Positions 63,407 to 64,000 of a DNA stretch of 64,000 bases are shown here, one piece after another. Every line of letters begins with the position of its first letter. Positions within the stretch are counted from its first letter, which is position 1. Made by a program: the position numbers and the translations under genes. The notes beneath the pieces were generated by a model. The model saw only the letters and a list, made by a program, of their open reading frames with translations, had not been told where the DNA came from and ran no database searches. Origin of the DNA: Microglena sp. YARC (Eukaryota > Chlorophyta > Chlorophyceae > Chlamydomonadales > Chlamydomonadaceae); NCBI GenBank assembly GCA_022414725.1, contig CM039464.1:57580681-57644680 (forward strand), given 5' to 3'.

Positions 63407-64000
63407 ATGCCCTTGTACGACACGGCCAACCGTTTGAGAAGCGACCGATGCTTCCGGGCACTTCGCGACTCTGACGAGCGCAAGCTTGCAGACATGACTC
63501 TGACGGACCTGCGTATGCGCGATAGGCAGCGGAACATTGTTTGTGATACCCGCATACGCGATTACATCACCGGAAAGAAAGACGACGGTGCAACTGCTGC
63601 TTCTGATGCTACTACTACTAAGGAATGTGATCCCAGCAACGATGGAAAAAAAACAGGAATTCTGACGACGACTACAATGCGGATGACGAGACGTTCCTTT
63701 TGGTGACTCGGCGTCACTTCGATATGGCCAACAACACATCTAGGAACCAGTGTCTAATCGGTGACAGTGACAGTGAAAGTGAAAGTGACAGTGACGGAGA
63801 TGATTACGATCCATAGTCTGGTGAGCAGAAGAAGCGTTCTCTCGCGTCGGATAAAATGCGGGACCCTGAGGATGTCGCTTCGCGATTCCCGAACATGCGC
63901 GTGTGGGACGGGTATGGCGTGGGTGCCTTCGTCCCTTCCCCTGGATGGAATGATGATGATGATGATGGTAGTACTACTGTGCAGCCTCGGACGTTTGTTG
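63407..64000 (+). CDS. Acidic, Ser/Asp-rich protein, frameshift and in-frame TAG, runs off the window
   Basis: The ATG at 63407 gives MPLYDTANRLRSDRCFRALR then DSDERKLADMTLTDLRMRDR. After an 8-A run (63648-63655) the sense continues in another frame (NSDDDYNADDETFLLVTRRH) to an acidic block (DSDSESESDSDGDDYDP) and TAG at 63814-63816. The same frame then stays open for the remaining 61 codons (SGEQKKRSLASDKMRDPEDV, RVWDGYGVGAFVPSPGW). No domain is recognised. The SDSESESDSD block is a CK2-type acidic patch by composition. The gene is divergent from the capsid gene, so possibly virion-associated; this is only an inference. Confidence 0.55.

Overview
The window looks like a eukaryotic nuclear (or mixed host/giant-virus) long-read scaffold carrying two stretches of Nucleocytoviricota-type genes with a large block of eukaryotic DNA transposons between them. 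Evidence for virus: a double-jelly-roll major capsid protein, a peptidase-S74 fibre, HNH proteins, an RNase III with dsRBD, an ERCC4-type nuclease and a MIP/aquaporin. Evidence for a eukaryote: canonical GT-AG introns and a Tc1/mariner array in the middle. Two runs of exactly 1000 N (11631-12630, 44431-45430) are scaffolding gaps, so the order of the three blocks is only as good as the scaffolding.

Layout. 1-11630: AT-rich giant-virus-like DNA, strongly frameshifted: a four-repeat protein (minus), a small helical protein, a membrane protein split by a 234-bp MITE, a lipase-like protein with a Lys-rich tail, a divergent ERCC4 nuclease / RNase III pair, an aquaporin, and several unidentified coding traces. 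12631-44430: mobile DNA. Eleven head-to-tail 1.73-kb units, each with one Tc1/mariner transposase (one copy fully open, 369 codons), run from about 12957 to 31960. The array is interrupted by a ~9.7-kb element (32005-41703) with inverted ends, palindromic subterminal sites, an intron-containing DUF7869-like gene, and a ~4.3-kb inverted repeat built of a hairpin-forming minisatellite. The transposase array then resumes (41706-44430). 45431-64000: higher-GC giant-virus-like DNA. The first 8 kb is decayed or unrecognisable; 53.6-64 kb is a coherent viral cluster, mostly on the minus strand: fibre with C-terminal S74 chaperone, acidic-repeat protein, two paralogous HNH proteins, major capsid protein, and a divergent acidic protein at the right edge.

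How it fits together. The two viral blocks differ in base composition and may come from different viruses or insertions. The 234-bp MITE inside a viral membrane-protein gene has ends (AATGGGCGTTCCT...) closely related to those of the 9.7-kb element, so the larger element or a relative is a plausible source of its mobilisation. The same hairpin unit that forms the minisatellite is present in both introns of the DUF7869-like gene, which suggests that it behaves as a small mobile or introner-like unit. Many reading-frame breaks lie at homopolymers and cluster in error-rich islands (28-31 kb, 42.6-44.4 kb, 54.9-55.4 kb). Raw-read error therefore has to be excluded before any gene here is called a genuine pseudogene.
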